Source of the DNA: Cristatella mucedo
Lineage: Eukaryota > Bryozoa > Phylactolaemata > Cristatellidae
Direction: 5' to 3'
Assembly (NCBI GenBank): GCA_009760855.2
Contig: WPIO01000093.1
Span: forward strand, 492,001 to 556,000
Length of the DNA: 64,000 bases
Program-made: the position numbers and the translations under genes
Shown here: positions 20,873 through 32,077 of the stretch, piece after piece
How positions within the stretch are numbered: position 1 is the first letter of the stretch
How the letters are laid out: the number at the start of each line of letters is the position of its first letter
Notes under the pieces: generated by a model
What the model saw: the letters and a program-made list of their open reading frames with translations, nothing else
What the model was told of the DNA's origin: nothing
The model's database searches: none

Positions 20873-21315
20873 GCATAGACTATCCGAGGAAATCTCAAGA
20901 ATCATGAAGGACAGCATAGACAGCATATCCGACAAGAAATTACAGCCAGGTTTTCCCGGCTCACATATTTTGATGCCAAATTTGGTTTCTCGTTGGAAGT
21001 TGAGAAACTTTTGAAGGCAATTGACCGGCCCAAACTCGGCCAACAATGTCTAGATCTTGGAGGCTTCTGCTGCTCAGAAATTGATAGAGCAGAGCTTTAC
21101 AATAAAATATGGGACTAAAATACTTCTTGCCGCACGTCACGACGCGTCGCTAAAGACACCACTGGAGCTCATGTCTTTAATTGTCAGTTATTGAAACGAT
21201 GTGTCTCCTAATTTGAGAGTTGCCTCGCAAGTCCTTCTAACCATAACTGTATCAGTAGCGAGTTTTGAACGTTCCTTTAACAAGCTGAAGACAATCCTGT
21301 AACATCTGAGAGCAT

Positions 21316-21479
21316 AAATAAATAATAGCTGATTTAACAGCCTCTTTTGTATAGCGACAGAAGAGCCTTTATGGCTATCACCACCGCTTGCAGAGGCGAT
21401 AAAGGATCGCCCACCGCAGGATTCGAACACACGACCTCAGGGTTGAGGTCCTGAAAAGCAACCGCCTTACCTAGTGAAG
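21316..21479 (-). mobile_element. SINE family 2 inserted in hAT copy 1
   Basis: Minus strand has a tRNA-like head (A box CTAGGTAAGG; B box GTGTTCGAATCC), a body with GGTGGTGATAGCC and CTCTTCTGTCGCTATACAAAA, and a GGCTGTTAAATCAGC end with a TATTTATTT tail. The matching region of hAT copy 2 (near 60036-60060) lacks it, an empty-site comparison that supports insertion. Confidence 0.88.
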
Positions 21480-21778
21480 ATTGACTCTCCGATATAGTTC
21501 ACAGAGAAAGAAACACTGGAAATTGTAGACTTTGAAGCTGCAATAGACCAGTTTGCCAAGGTAAAGGACAGAAAAATCCCTTAAGTTAAAGCTGCGGTAG
21601 TTACCTTGTACCTTTACTACTTACAGTTAATAAAACTTTCTCGACTCGATATGCTTGCTCTAGCGTGTTTTTTGCATTTTATCTGCGGTCGAGCTTATTT
21701 GCGGCAACTTTTGACAAGGGGAAGGGGCGCCATCTGTTGCATCGTCCCCGGACGCCAACAGGTCTCACTACGTCTCTG

Positions 21779-22274
21779 GGTGGGTTACACTTAGCCATTG
21801 CCTTTTAGATATTCCAGGCCGGTACTCTAGAAGAATCCCACCGCTGCCACCACGCAACGGAAAGCCACCAGCAGACGGACAAAGAGCATTTGTTGGTTGC
21901 CCCGGTCCTTTAACGATCGGCACTCCGAGCCCCAGGCCGGGCATAGCCTCTTCTGATTGGTAACAATGCTGTGGCTCCGCCCAGTTAGCTCTGTTATCTA
22001 ACCAGGTTCAATCGCCGAGTGGACAATATAGCAGACGAGAGGACTCGTCTTCCCCTGCATGTTGATTTATGTACCCCAGTAGGCTTTAGTAACCTAACGA
22101 CAGACAGTAAATAATTGAGTTGGTCACCCGACTCAGCTTAGAATGCCTTTAAATGACTGTTTTCTAGATCGGTGGCCCGCAGTTTGGCTAAGATCTCGGT
22201 GAATTTGGCATTTCAGGCGTGGATCCCTGTTACAAAGCCACTCATGCACCTGAAGAGCGCTTGAACCGGCGCTG
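21779..22274. other. Intergenic sequence without recognised feature
   Basis: Nothing recognised between the hAT element and the next LINE. Confidence 0.45.
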
Positions 22275-23172
22275 ATATCAAAATTGGCTCTGCCAGCATA
22301 TCTCTTGTTGAATCAGCTCGAAATCTAGGTGTCATATTCCAAAGCGACCTCTCGTTAGACGACCATATCAGCTCCACAGTCAAATCTGCCTATTTTCAGC
22401 TTCATAACATTGATAAAATTCGGGCTTGTTTAGATAAGGATACCACGTCCAAGTTGGTCCATGCATTCGTGACATTCCGTCTCGACTTCTGCAACTCACT
22501 GCTTACTGGCCTACCAGCATGTGCGATCAGGCGATTGCAGCTGGTGCAAAACTCTGCAGCTAGGCTTGTCTGTCGTGAGCGTCGCAGTTGCCACATTACT
22601 CCACTTCTCGCCGACCTGCACTGGTTACCAGTCAAGCAACGGATTGACTTCAAGGTTTTGTCCCTCACTTTTAAGTCTCTTCATTCTATGGCTCCAGCCT
22701 ATCTTTCAGATATACTACCCCATCAGGCAAAGCATCGTAACACTCGCTTTTCGGAATCCAACAGTCTAGAAATACCTCGTACAAACCTTATATCCTTTGG
22801 AGACCGTGCATTTAGTTCGTATGCTCCCAAAGCCTGGAACTCCCTCCCGACCTGCGTCAGAACATCCCCTGACCTGACCCCATTTAAAAGGAACTTAAAA
22901 ACACACCTATTTAGGACAGCATTTCGTAAGTCCCTGTGATTCGTCCTTGATGTGCTTATGCGTGCTGACACCGTGCATACTGCCACTAACCACATTTGCA
23001 TGCTGACCCTGTGCATGTCACCCCTAACCATGTTATTCATTTTGTTTGTTTTTCAAGCATGATTTTACTTACCATTCAATTGCATTTCCCTTTGCAGTAA
23101 ATGTAAAGCGCCTAGAAAGAGATTAAGTTATCTGAGGGCGCTTTATCAAGTGCATTATTATTATTATTATAT
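22275..23172 (+). mobile_element. LINE family 1, 3' copy (~900 bp)
   Basis: Begins within the region after motif C (KIGSASIS-type segment) and continues through a 161-codon open frame (22454-22939) containing HITPLLADLHWLPVKQRIDF to the 3' stem and ATT tail. Very similar to the copies at 16536-18384 and 36122-37074. Confidence 0.92.
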
Positions 23173-23424
23173 CCCTGAAACAACGCAGCCGGCGGTCTTC
23201 ACAGGCCGGCTGAAGCCGTTTTAGCGACACTCCCATCTTTATGAGTGCTCGCACCCGTAATATTGTGTCGCATTAGATCTTTATTGCTCTACACTTCTAC
23301 AAGCCCCAGGTAATACTGTTTAGTTTCACTCTTGCTATTGGACATGCTATTTTGTTACAAAGAGGTTCCTCAAACAATCAATCACTGGGCTAGCCCAGCG
23401 ATAGCCAAGCGGCTTTTATAAAGC

Positions 23425-23545
23425 ACGAATCACAGGGACCCACTAAATGCTGTCCTAAATAGGTGCGTTTTTAAGGTCTTTTTAAATGTGGTCAAGTCAG
23501 GGGATGCTGTGACGCAAGTCTGGAGTGAGTTGTTCCTAAACTGAC
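23425..23545 (-). mobile_element. LINE family 1 internal fragment
   Basis: Contains the minus-strand block GGGTCCCTGTGATTCGTGC and the adjacent end of ORF2 without the 3' tail, so both ends are missing. Confidence 0.75.
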
Positions 23546-24060
23546 TGTTTCTAGATAGGGTCTTTGCTTTTGCTCAAAGTAGATGTGATGGCTAGTATAG
23601 GCAAAAGTTTTCGCTTTCCCTAGTGAAATGCCGTGGACTGGAGGTGAAAAGTCACCGTAAGAGCGAGGTAGAGGTCAGGTCATCCTCAGCCTGTACACTT
23701 TTCGGGAGCAGATGCTTTGCAAATATCAACCTCTTGCAACAGCCAGTCAAACAACTGCGCACAGCATGGCTCAAACTCATTACCTCGGTCGTGAGAGGTG
23801 CAAGAATCATACCGCATGGTAAGACTACCTGGGGCTTTCTTGAGACCCGTATGCTGAACTAGCTGAGTACAAACATCATTTCATTGTTGCCACAATTTAA
23901 ATATCAAAATCATGTCCCTAAAGTTTCGACGATCGATCATTCCAATTAATCCGATTAATAGTATTATTATTTAATTACTATTATAATATATTATAACGAT
24001 ATATATTAGCGAGTTATAATTATTAGATATTAGCTTATTATTAGCTCCGAATGACTCGCT
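23546..24060. other. Intergenic sequence, AT-rich at its end
   Basis: Nothing recognised; 23950-24060 is an AT-rich stretch with many ATTA/TAAT palindromes. Confidence 0.45.
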
Positions 24061-24235
24061 TATCCGCTCGTGATCCGCTTCCCACTCAGTGGATGGAGCC
24101 ACTGAGTGGCAATCACCAAAGCGCTCGCTCGCTGTGAGCCATGAAGAATTTTAGGAAGCAGGACTCGAACCCACGGTCTGGAACGGGCACTCCAAGCACC
24201 TTGCCTCTTCGCCAAGATCAGTGGTGAAATGACCA
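24061..24235 (-). mobile_element. tRNA-derived SINE-like repeat (possible third family)
   Basis: Minus strand carries A-box-like TGGCGAAGAGG and B-box GTGGGTTCGAGTCC at tRNA spacing, then CTTCATGGCTCACAGCGAGC and a CACTCAGTGG ... CCACTGAGTG palindrome. The body differs from SINE families 1 and 2. Only one copy was seen, so a degenerate tRNA pseudogene is possible. Confidence 0.5.
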
Positions 24236-24491
24236 GCCATTTCGTGTATAGTCCCTTAAGAAAAGCAAGTACTCCGGCCCATTCGAAAACACCGGAAACT
24301 TCAGGGTGTCAGCAGCTACCACTTCCCAAAGCTGTCCAGCCGAAAAGAGGAGAGCAACAATCGCAATAGCGCAGCGTCGGGCTTGGATTTCTTACATGCC
24401 TCTCATGGCCGACGTGCCAACTTGGTAGGCACCGTCACGCAGGTAGTGGTCTAGCTAGCGAGCCGCACCTCGATAATCCCGCCAAATGCAT

Positions 24492-24583
24492 TTAGAAGCG
24501 AGATTCGGTCTAGCGGTTACGGTGCTCGCCCCGACCAAGGTCTGACTGAGGTCGTGGGCTCGAGCCCCGAGGCATATGTGAGA
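24492..24583 (+). mobile_element. SINE family 1 head only
   Basis: TTCGGTCTAGCGGTTACGG (A box region), CCGACCAAGGTCTGACTGAGG and B box GTGGGCTCGAGCCCC match the heads at 33085 and 38681. It stops after GGCATATGTGA, where LINE sequence begins. Confidence 0.75.
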
Positions 24584-24589
24584 TTGCAA

Positions 24590-25185
24590 AAACTCAGACC
24601 TGTTTAGACAGCAAAACCATATCCAAGTTGGTCCGTAAATTTATGACATCTTGTCTCGACTTCTGCAACTCGATGCTTGCGGGTCTTCCGGCACATGCCA
24701 CAAGGTGCTTACAGTTGGTGCAAAACTCTGCTGCCAGGCTTGTCTGTCGTGGGTGTTGCTACAGTACACCATTTCGCGCCAACTTGTATGGCTCACCACA
24801 AAGAAACCCATCGACCTTAAGATGTGTCACTTACTTTTAATTAATTGTATTCTTCTACTCAAGCATACCAATCAGAACTACACCCAAATAAAGTCACGAA
24901 TCGTACAACTGACCCTTCTCGCGGAAGATATTTAGCTGTATCTTTAACACACCGAAGATCCATTAGAAACCGCGCCTTAAGTTTGTTTGCTGCTGAAGCC
25001 TGCCACTCAGTCCCGACTGATGTCACGACAACTACTGACTTGAGGACATCTAAGACAAAGATGAAACTCATCTGTTCCTCACAACATTCGCTGGGCACTT
25101 GAGATTTGTCCTTTCTGTGCTTACGCATTCTTATGCTGCGCATGCTGTTGCTCACCACGTTGAACATTTAGTTCACTCAAGGTGC
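24590..25185 (+). mobile_element. Diverged LINE family 1 relative, 3' part
   Basis: Translates to recognisable but mutated pieces: SCLDFCNSMLAGLPAHATR, LQLVQNSAARLVCRG and an ACHSVPT block. It is older than the other family-1 copies and lacks a clear ATT tail. Confidence 0.75.
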
Positions 25186-26469
25186 TTTTACTATTTTTAA
25201 CGTTACAATATAAATCTTTAAAGTTTTGCCATACTATTCGCGGTAGGTTAGCAAGATTTATGGCAGCTTCCTTAATTTACTCTAATTTTTACTAGTATAT
25301 TCACGTTCTATTTTTTAGTGGACATGGCATGCAGTTTCAATGTGATTAAGGTAATCGTTGTTAGATCTTAATTTGTTGTACTCGGAAACTGCTGCAATAT
25401 TCATAGCAAACCGTAAAATCGCCTAATGAAACCGAGCGACCACAATGTTACCACAGCCACCACCCACAAATTAATGTTATGAGATGGCAATGTCGATCCA
25501 TGCAGGCCAGGACTCATAATCTTTGAAACTTTGGGCTCACGTGCCTCTCAGCCTTGGATGCTGGCTTTAGTCTTTCGACTTATACGCTACTAGTACTCAG
25601 GAAAATGGTAGCAAAGAGTCTAGGATTTGCTCTTGATTGGCTGCTGCTCGACGAGGGAGGGCGTTAGAGAGTGGTAGCAGCAGCTGGTAAAGTATCGGTT
25701 GTTGCAAGTGGCACGTTCTTGGCTGCTGCAACAAAGCTTCGGTTGTAGGCTGTCAAGGAGTTCCAGGGGTGGGCAAGTTGTGGGTATATCCAATGTCGCA
25801 GACGATGTATGGCTTACCTTCACTATAGCTTAAACGACCTAGTGCTGGTTTCAGGATTACTTCTTCTTTGGCTAGTCTTTCTTTCGACTTCCTCAATGGA
25901 ATTTTACATTGAAGGGCTCAGGGGTCTTGATGTGCGAGCCCCTCGGTAGGCTTGCAGTGCCTCAAGCACCTTGGATTGCCTAAAAAGACTATAACCTGGG
26001 CTTAGCAGCCAGGGTGCTCAGCATTGCCGCTCGGGCGATCCCTTCGGCTATCTTGGCTTGTGGCAGCGCGTCCAAAACATGCTTGCAGAACAACGACAAT
26101 TGAAGTTAGCGGCTTGACTCAGCAGCAACAGAGCCAGTAACATTTACTACGATTTTCTGTGATTCAACAAGTGGCTGATTAATCCACGAGCTCATACCCG
26201 CGACATGACTAGTCTGGCACGACGGGTCGTGCTAGCAGCAATATTAGCAACTGTCCTGCCAAAACGTATTCTTTTTCTCATGATCGTTTTCTTTTCTATC
26301 GTGCTTCAATCTTGTTCAAGTCTTACCTTCTGGGCTACTACACTCCGAACAAAAGTAATCTCCATGATCACTCTATGGGAGGAGTAAGTAGAAAATAGGA
26401 ATGAAGGAAAACTCGTCGTGTTGAATTGGTACAAGAAGAGAGACCGGGGTAAGAAAAGCGGGATGCAGG
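25186..26469. other. Intergenic sequence without recognised feature
   Basis: No exon, RNA or known repeat recognised. Only small isolated frames. Confidence 0.45.
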
Positions 26470-26705
26470 CAAGACTGACCGTGTAAACCCTACTAGAGCC
26501 AGATTGAAGATCTTGAAATCGATCCGATGCTTGATGGGAAGCCATTCAATCTCATACAGAAGTGGTGTGGTGGCAACTACGCCTTCGACAACAGACCGGA
26601 GGAGCTGCGAAGGTTTGCACCCCATGCAATAAATGAGGGTACAGGCCGTGGAGCCAGCACAAGGGAAACTACAATAATCTAGATGCACGTCAAAAATGCA
26701 CAATT
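26470..26705 (-). mobile_element. Old LINE fragment, minus strand
   Basis: The frame at 26703-26368 includes HLDYCSFPCAGS and LLYEIEWLPIKHRIDFKIF, equivalent to the DFCNSLL and LADLHWLPVKQRIDFK blocks of family 1 but strongly diverged. Confidence 0.7.
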
Positions 26706-26859
26706 TAGTATGAATGTCGCAGTCTTTTCTACGCAGGCCAATAGAGCTTCCTTGACATCGACCAGATTTAGTTTTCCGTGGTCCAACTTAAGGTACTTGA
26801 CGAGGGCCACACCTTCTATGAACGCATGAATTTTGTTGGCGCGGCAGTCTCGCCTCTGC

Positions 26860-27020
26860 CCCATTTATATAGCAGCAAAGGAGCCTTTGCAGCTATCACC
26901 ACCGATTGCAGTGGTCTATAATGGATCAACCACTTCAAGACTCAAACCCACGACCATGGTCATAAAGAGCGAGCACCTTACCTCTGGGCTAAGACCCACG
27001 GGCCTACTTTCCTATAAATA
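26860..27020 (-). mobile_element. SINE family 2, diverged copy
   Basis: Minus strand: head CTTAGCCCAGAGGTAAGG, B-box-like GTGGGTTTGAGTC, then CCACTGCAATCGGTGGTGAT and GGCTCCTTTGCTGCTATATA. Close upstream of gene B (about 460 bp before its start codon). Confidence 0.7.
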
Positions 27021-27482
27021 AGCAGCTGATGGGCCCTCAAGCCGTGTTTTCTGCTCTGTGGATTCGCTGCCGCGAAAAATTTAAAGCGTAAAATCCATCG
27101 TTCGAACGGCGATCAGTAACATTATTGCAGAAACCACCACCTGCCGCCAGATGCAGCGAGTCTCGCGGAAGCATAAGCATAAACGTAACCGGTCAAAAGA
27201 CATTGAGCTTTTATTCCGCTTGCGATGTATATTAATCACTAAAAGTCATCGGCAGGGCGCGGGATAACGGTAATCACAAAAATATCTACCACATAGATAC
27301 AACTGACCCTCAACCAACCACATTTCTGTGAAAGCATCTCAGTGGTCTCACCAGCACAATGAATAGTAGACAGCAGATCCAGATATTTGAGTATCGAACG
27401 GAAACCGGAAAGAAATGCCTTGGGTCAAGGCCGTGAGTGGGTGGGCGCTATCATCTGCCGCCTCGTCCACCCGTTACTGATC
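27021..27482 (+). promoter_or_regulatory. Putative promoter / 5' UTR region of gene B
   Basis: Between the SINE and the start codon. No TATA box or initiator can be called. An in-frame ATG at 27387 would add 32 residues; the downstream ATG at 27483 gives the length and start usual for the family. Assignment is by position only. Confidence 0.35.
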
Positions 27483-27578
27483 ATGTTGATCCAGGGAAAA
27501 ATCGCCTTGATCACTGGAGCTGCCAAGGGACTCGGGAAGTACTTTGCACAGGAACTGCTTCGCAAAGGAGCAGCTGGT
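27483..27578 (+). CDS. Gene B exon 1: SDR start and cofactor-binding loop
   Basis: Encodes MLIQGKIALITGAAKGLGKY and continues to LLRKGAAG (32 residues), ending phase 0 before the donor GTAAGT. TGxxxGxG is the dinucleotide-binding glycine loop after the first beta strand of the Rossmann fold. Start choice: this ATG places the first strand at the usual distance from the N terminus; the frame also stays open upstream to an ATG at 27387, giving a basic 32-residue extension with no family counterpart. No signal peptide or membrane segment is evident, fitting a cytosolic enzyme. Confidence 0.92.
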
Positions 27579-28435
27579 GTAAGTTTCCACGCCCACCTAT
27601 GTTCCAGTAGTTAGTAGGCTCGATCAAACTAAAGCAAACGTTTTTCCTATCCTCGGGGCCTCAATCTGGTGCTACGAACACTTTCGCTACCGGACCTGCT
27701 TATATCGCAAGAATCCAAGATTTTTTTGTTATTTCTCCTTATAAAGATGATGCAGTGTTGGGCCTTCCTCGTTTATTTTATAATGTACAGTTGGCACGAC
27801 CACAGCTTTGACAAATGTCAGTACCTTATTACTAGATCAAATTGAAAAACCTCGTACTGTAAGACCATACCGATGCAGTGCAGTTTAAAAAAATAAAATA
27901 AACACTGTAAATAACATGGTTGTAGGTCAAACCATCGTGGTTCGAAGAGTAGTTTAGTCGGTTGAACAATAAATGTCGTACTGCTGGACGTGAGCTTGCA
28001 ATGCTTAAGGGCTATCACTGTTTCTGTAACCGCTAGCTTGCATTAAAATCAATCCATTATTGGGGTCCACACTTCAACGTTAATCACCTTAAAATTTAGG
28101 CACAACTGAGAGTATATTCAAATGACCCTCCAGTGATTTATGTGTGATCCCGCACAACGCACGCACACACTTTTACAATTTATCAAGGTGGGAGAGTGAT
28201 GAACACCTGTGTTTTTTTGGCCACGCTTTTGAGTGCTCCAAAAGGATTTGACTAGTTAGCCTAAAAAACAGTCTCATTTCGAAAGGCGTTTGGGGAATGA
28301 GCAGTCTGTGCAGGTGTCCAGAGTGATCACTGCTCCTGATTCAGTTTACAATTTTTGACAGTGAAATGGAGCTAGAGCTCAGTCATGTACAGAGGCGTGC
28401 GAGCATATGTGCCACATAACACACTTTTAGAGCTC
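27579..28435 (+). other. Gene B intron 1, first part, unassigned
   Basis: Opens with the GTAAGT donor of exon 1. No repeat or second exon candidate recognised before the LINE at 28436. Confidence 0.5.
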
Positions 28436-29262
28436 ACCAATAATAATAACGATAATAATAATTGTTAATATTCTTATGCATTTGTATAGCTCCCTCAGAT
28501 AACTTAATATATTTCTAGGCGTTTTACAGATGCTGTAAAAGGAGCATGATCATATGGTTACTGGTAGCGTGCATTCAACAAGCATAACATTAGAGGTGAC
28601 ATGCACAGGGTCAGCATACAAATACGTTTGTGGCAGCGTTCGCAGTTTCAGTGCACATAAGCACACAAAGGACGAATCACAGGGACTCACTAAATTCTGT
28701 GATAAATAGGTGTGGTTTAGCTTCTTTTTAAATGTGTCAGGTGTGACGTTAGTTGGGAGTGAGTTCCAGGCTTTGGGAGCATAGGAACTACAAGGCGCAG
28801 TCTATAAAGGGTTTGAGGTTCGTTCGAGGCCTAGCCAAACGATTTGATTCAGAAAACCAGGTGGTGCGATGCCTAGCCTGGTGGAGGACTAGTTCTGATA
28901 GGCAGACTGTTGCCAAAGAATTAAGGGACCTATAAGCAAGTGGCAGAAACTTCAAGCGGATTTGCTGCTTCACTGGGAGCCAGTGCAGGTCGCCGAGAAG
29001 TGGTGTGATGTGGCAACGTCGATGCTCACGGCAGAAAAGACTAGCTGCTGAGTGTTGTACCCACTGTGAGCCTCTGATTGCACAGGCCGGTTGACCAGCA
29101 AGCTGTGAGTTGGAGAAGTTGAGATGCAAAGTTACATAAGCATGAACCAATTTGGACATAGTATCCATGTCTAAGCAAGCCCGAATTTTAGCAGTGTCAT
29201 GTAGCTGAAAATAGGCAGACTGTAATATGTAGCCGATGTGGTCATCTAGCGAAAGGTTCATA
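28436..29262 (-). mobile_element. LINE family 1, diverged ~830-bp copy, intron 1
   Basis: Minus strand from the SLDDH segment (open 29261-28788) through HITPLLGDLHWLPVKQQIRL to the 3' stem. The tail reads GGAGCTATACAAATGCAT, the variant that resembles the SINE family 1 tail, instead of the usual CTTTATCAAGTG. Confidence 0.85.
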
Positions 29263-29633
29263 GGCTAAAGGATAACTGCACAGCATAAACGAGCCCTCTC
29301 ACAGTGAAAGTTTTCCTTAAGATTTAAAGCTAATAGGGCATCTTTCACTCACCTCCCTTAACGGTAGGTCTTGACAATCGGGTTGGTGATTGTCACCACT
29401 CGTGAGCCCCAAATTCAAGCTTGTTTTATGCATTATTTCTTTCTGCTTATCCTTCTAGGGGTAAAAAAAGGAGAGGTGTTAATTTGAAAGAAGGCGGTGA
29501 GCTTGTTTAGGGAAGGGGTTCAAGGAAGCTGGTAAGTGATAGTGCACTTCGGAATTTGCAAAGCAGAAGCACTTATCAGTAAATAGGTTCTAGCATATGT
29601 CGCATGCACGTGTAGCATGCTAACTTATATTGT

Positions 29634-29968
29634 AATGTAATGTAATGTAATGTATCTCGTCAGTAACTCCACAAAGTCATAAAGACCATGTAGGTGTTAC
29701 GCAGGAGAGTTTTGTATAGCGCACTCACAGCCTAAGCGGCTTTCGGTACGCATTCGGTAGCTAACAGACTTCGTCTCACGCAACAAAGAGAAAGTGGGAA
29801 GCATAGCAGATTTAGGAGAGCAGTTGAGGTAGTGAGTAGCATAGAAGTAGCAGTTCAGGACCGCTGAAAAAGATGTGCCATAGTCGGCAGTTGGAGAGTA
29901 GATGTCGTTGCGTAAGAATTGTGGAAGCGAGTTCCACAGTCTAGGACCTGCAGAGCTAAAGCTTGGCT
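29634..29968 (-). mobile_element. LINE family 2, 3' end with TTACAA-type repeat tail
   Basis: Minus strand matches 37592-38272: CTGTGGAACTCGCTTCCAC, ACTACTCACTACCTCAACTG-like block, ACCGAATGCGTACCGAAAGC and CTTTGTGGAGTTACTGACG, ending in a TACATTACATTA tail (29634-29655). Confidence 0.82.
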
Positions 29969-30647
29969 AGTCTAGGTCAGATTTGGAGCATTTTCTCATG
30001 ACTGGACTCAAAAGCAAATGATTATCTGAAAGCACGACTCAAACTTTTGAGTGGTCGTATGCTGCCCACGTAAGCTATTCTATTAAGACGAGAGATACTG
30101 TGAATTTTAAGTACCGGCATTCCAGCCTGGCCTCTGGCTTAACCTCAGGTAATAAGGGATTGCGGTAATTTAGTGGTCATCCGTGAGCACAGTACTGTAA
30201 TGATTCTTACTAGTGACTACCGAGTTTTTCCCGATGAGAATTGTGGCTTTCGAATTCAGTTTCGGAATCAGTTTTAGCATGTTTGAAATATTTGATTGCC
30301 AAACCAGGTGTATTCAATGAGGTTTGTCTAACTTTATGATTGCCGAGTGCTAGTTACCATATTTTCATTGGACAGATTAGGGGTAGATCTTGTAGGTCTA
30401 AACAGTTGAACCTGTGCTTCTGGAAGTTAAGCATCACAACAACTGGCCTATCCAAACAAATCCACTTGATTTTGCTTATCCGGCGGTATGGCAGCAGTTT
30501 CATAACAGGTGATAAATTCAGGCGATCCGACAAGGTTTTCAGTAGCATATTGGCCATGTACATATATATTAAAGTTAGCTGAAGGGCCAATTGACTAGAT
30601 TCATTTTGAAAGTGTGGTGATTATCGTGTCAGTGCTTAGCATGTAAA
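29969..30647. other. Gene B intron 1 sequence without recognised feature
   Basis: No recognised exon or repeat; some sequence at the start (to about 30170) may belong to a more internal part of LINE family 2. Confidence 0.4.
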
Positions 30648-31625
30648 AAATAATAATAATAATAATGCACTTGATAAAGCGCCCTCAGAGAACTTAATCT
30701 CTCTCTAGGCGCTTTGCATTTGCTGCAAAGGGAAATGCAATTGAATGGTAAGTAAAATCATGCTTGAAAAACAAACAAAATGAATAACATGGTTAGGGGT
30801 GACATGCACAGGGTCAGCATGCAAATGTGGTTAGTGGCAGCATGCACAGTGTCAGCACGCATAAGCACATCAAGGACGAATCACAGGGACTCACGAAATG
30901 CTGTCCTAAATAGGTGTGTTTTTAAGTTTCTTTTAAATGGGGTCAGGTCAGGGGATGTTCTGACACAGGTCGGGAGGGAGTTGCAGGCTTTGGGAGCATA
31001 CAAACTAAATGCACGGTCTCCAAAGGGTTTAAGGTTTGTACGAGGTATTTGTAGGCGGTTAGATTCCGAAAAGCGGGTGGCACGATGCTTGGCCTGATGG
31101 AGTAGTATATCTGAGAGATAGGCTGGAGCCATAGAATGAAGGGACCTAAAAGTGAGCGACAAAACCTTGAAGTCAATCCGTTGCTTGACTGGTAGCCAGT
31201 GCAGGTCGGCGAGAAGTGGAGTAATGTGGCAACTGCGACGCTCACGACAGACAAGCCTAATCGCCTGATCGCACATGCCGGTAGGCCAGTGAGCAGTGAG
31301 TTGCAGAAGTCGAGACGGGATGTCACGAATGCATGAACCAACTTAGATGTGGTCTCCTTATCTAAACAAGCCTGAATTTTAGCAATGTTATAAAGGTAAA
31401 AATAGGCAGATTTGACTGTGGAGCTGGTATGGTCGTCTAACGAGAGGTCGCTTTGGAATATGACACCTAGATTTCGAGCTGATTCAACAGGAGATATGCT
31501 GGCAGAGCTAATTTTGAGCGTCAGCCTTTCCAATCTCCGAATCACACAGGGTTTGCCCATAACTAGTAAGTTAGTTTTATCATCGATTAGTTTTAGAAAA
31601 AAGCTGCTACATGCTGAACTGCAGT
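30648..31625 (-). mobile_element. LINE family 1, ~980-bp copy, intron 1
   Basis: Minus strand runs from the FLKLIDDKTNLLVMGKP segment (31659-30943 frame) past a small internal deletion (near 31260) to the intact 3' stem and ATT tail. Two overlapping frames give the same C-terminal blocks out of register, showing a frameshift. Confidence 0.92.
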
Positions 31626-31724
31626 GAGTGCTGATGATGAGATGGACCATGTGTGTCATCCATGATGCTTAGTAAGCTTCTTACGTACGAAACTGCAAAC
31701 TTGTTTTGCTGTAGCTTATAATTT

Positions 31725-31867
31725 ATAAATATAATTCATCTGTATAGCGCTCCATGAGAACTCATGAACACATGAGAACGCCAAAGTATGCCACGGGGCT
31801 CGAGCCCACGACCTCAGCCAGACCTTGGTCGGGATGAGCACCTTAACCACTGGACCAAACCAGCTTT
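31725..31867 (-). mobile_element. SINE family 1, intron 1
   Basis: Minus strand: GCTGGTTTGGTCCAGTGGTT (A box), CCGACCAAGGTCTGGCTGAGG, B box GTGGGCTCGAGCCCC, GGCATACTTTGG, then a degraded tail ending GCGCTATACAGATGAATTAT. Head and tail match 33085-33222. Confidence 0.85.
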
Positions 31868-32077
31868 TGGTGCTGTCACTATAGGAACTCACAAAGCTAG
31901 GACTACTGTTTTTGTTCCAATTATAACTCGAGTGTCAATTGTGTCATTGTAGTGATGGGGCTTTCCCTTTTCCCATGACCGAGGCATCCAATCAATCGCA
32001 GCTATGGGGTTAGCATCTGTCACCTAAAAAGGCTGAGCACGACGATTGCAAATCAAATATTGTTGTCACTCCACAGT

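Larger units (their letters stand above)
19900..21590 (+). pseudogene. hAT transposase relic, ZMYM1-like type
   Basis: In scattered frames: TRWSARVKGVKAVNDELNS near 19978; FLDLLQFWYNILKKIDRVQK near 20130, followed by RLQDPKMNFKDV; FDAKFGFSLEVEKLLKAIDR near 20972; a C-terminal dimerisation-like block with NLRVASQVLLTI and SFERSFNKLKTIL near 21205-21300; and EKETLEIVDFEAAIDQFAK near 21505 after the SINE. The order and motifs match hAT transposases of the ZMYM1 / TTF-domain kind. Many stops and frameshifts make it non-functional. Confidence 0.75.
19250..21778 (+). mobile_element. hAT DNA transposon (copy 1) with two or three nested insertions
   Basis: Left end CAGAGGCGTAGCAATGGG and right end (reverse complement) CAGAGACGTAGTGAGACC form imperfect terminal inverted repeats typical of hAT elements. 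Beyond them, both ends share GTCCCCGGGCGCCAA-like sequence. The 8-bp flanks (TAAAGGTT / GGTGGGTT) match only in part, so the target duplication is uncertain. The interior encodes a broken transposase. It is interrupted by a MITE (20462-20872), a SINE (21316-21479) and probably a third repeat (19460-19585). A second copy lies at 59145-60352. Confidence 0.8.

Noticed and set aside
22402-22668. 88-residue Arg/Ser-rich protein on the minus strand (also at 4895, 17600, 36632)
   Set aside because: The opposite strand of the LINE ORF2 in every case; recurrence reflects LINE copies, not a gene family.
24540-24583. Functional tRNA genes at the tRNA-like heads (24492, 31725, 33085, 38681)
   Set aside because: Each continues into a shared SINE body and tail, lacks a complete acceptor stem and is part of a repeated family.
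27387-27482. N-terminal extension of gene B from an upstream in-frame ATG
   Set aside because: It adds 32 residues with no family counterpart; the downstream ATG gives the expected SDR start. It could still be used in some transcripts.
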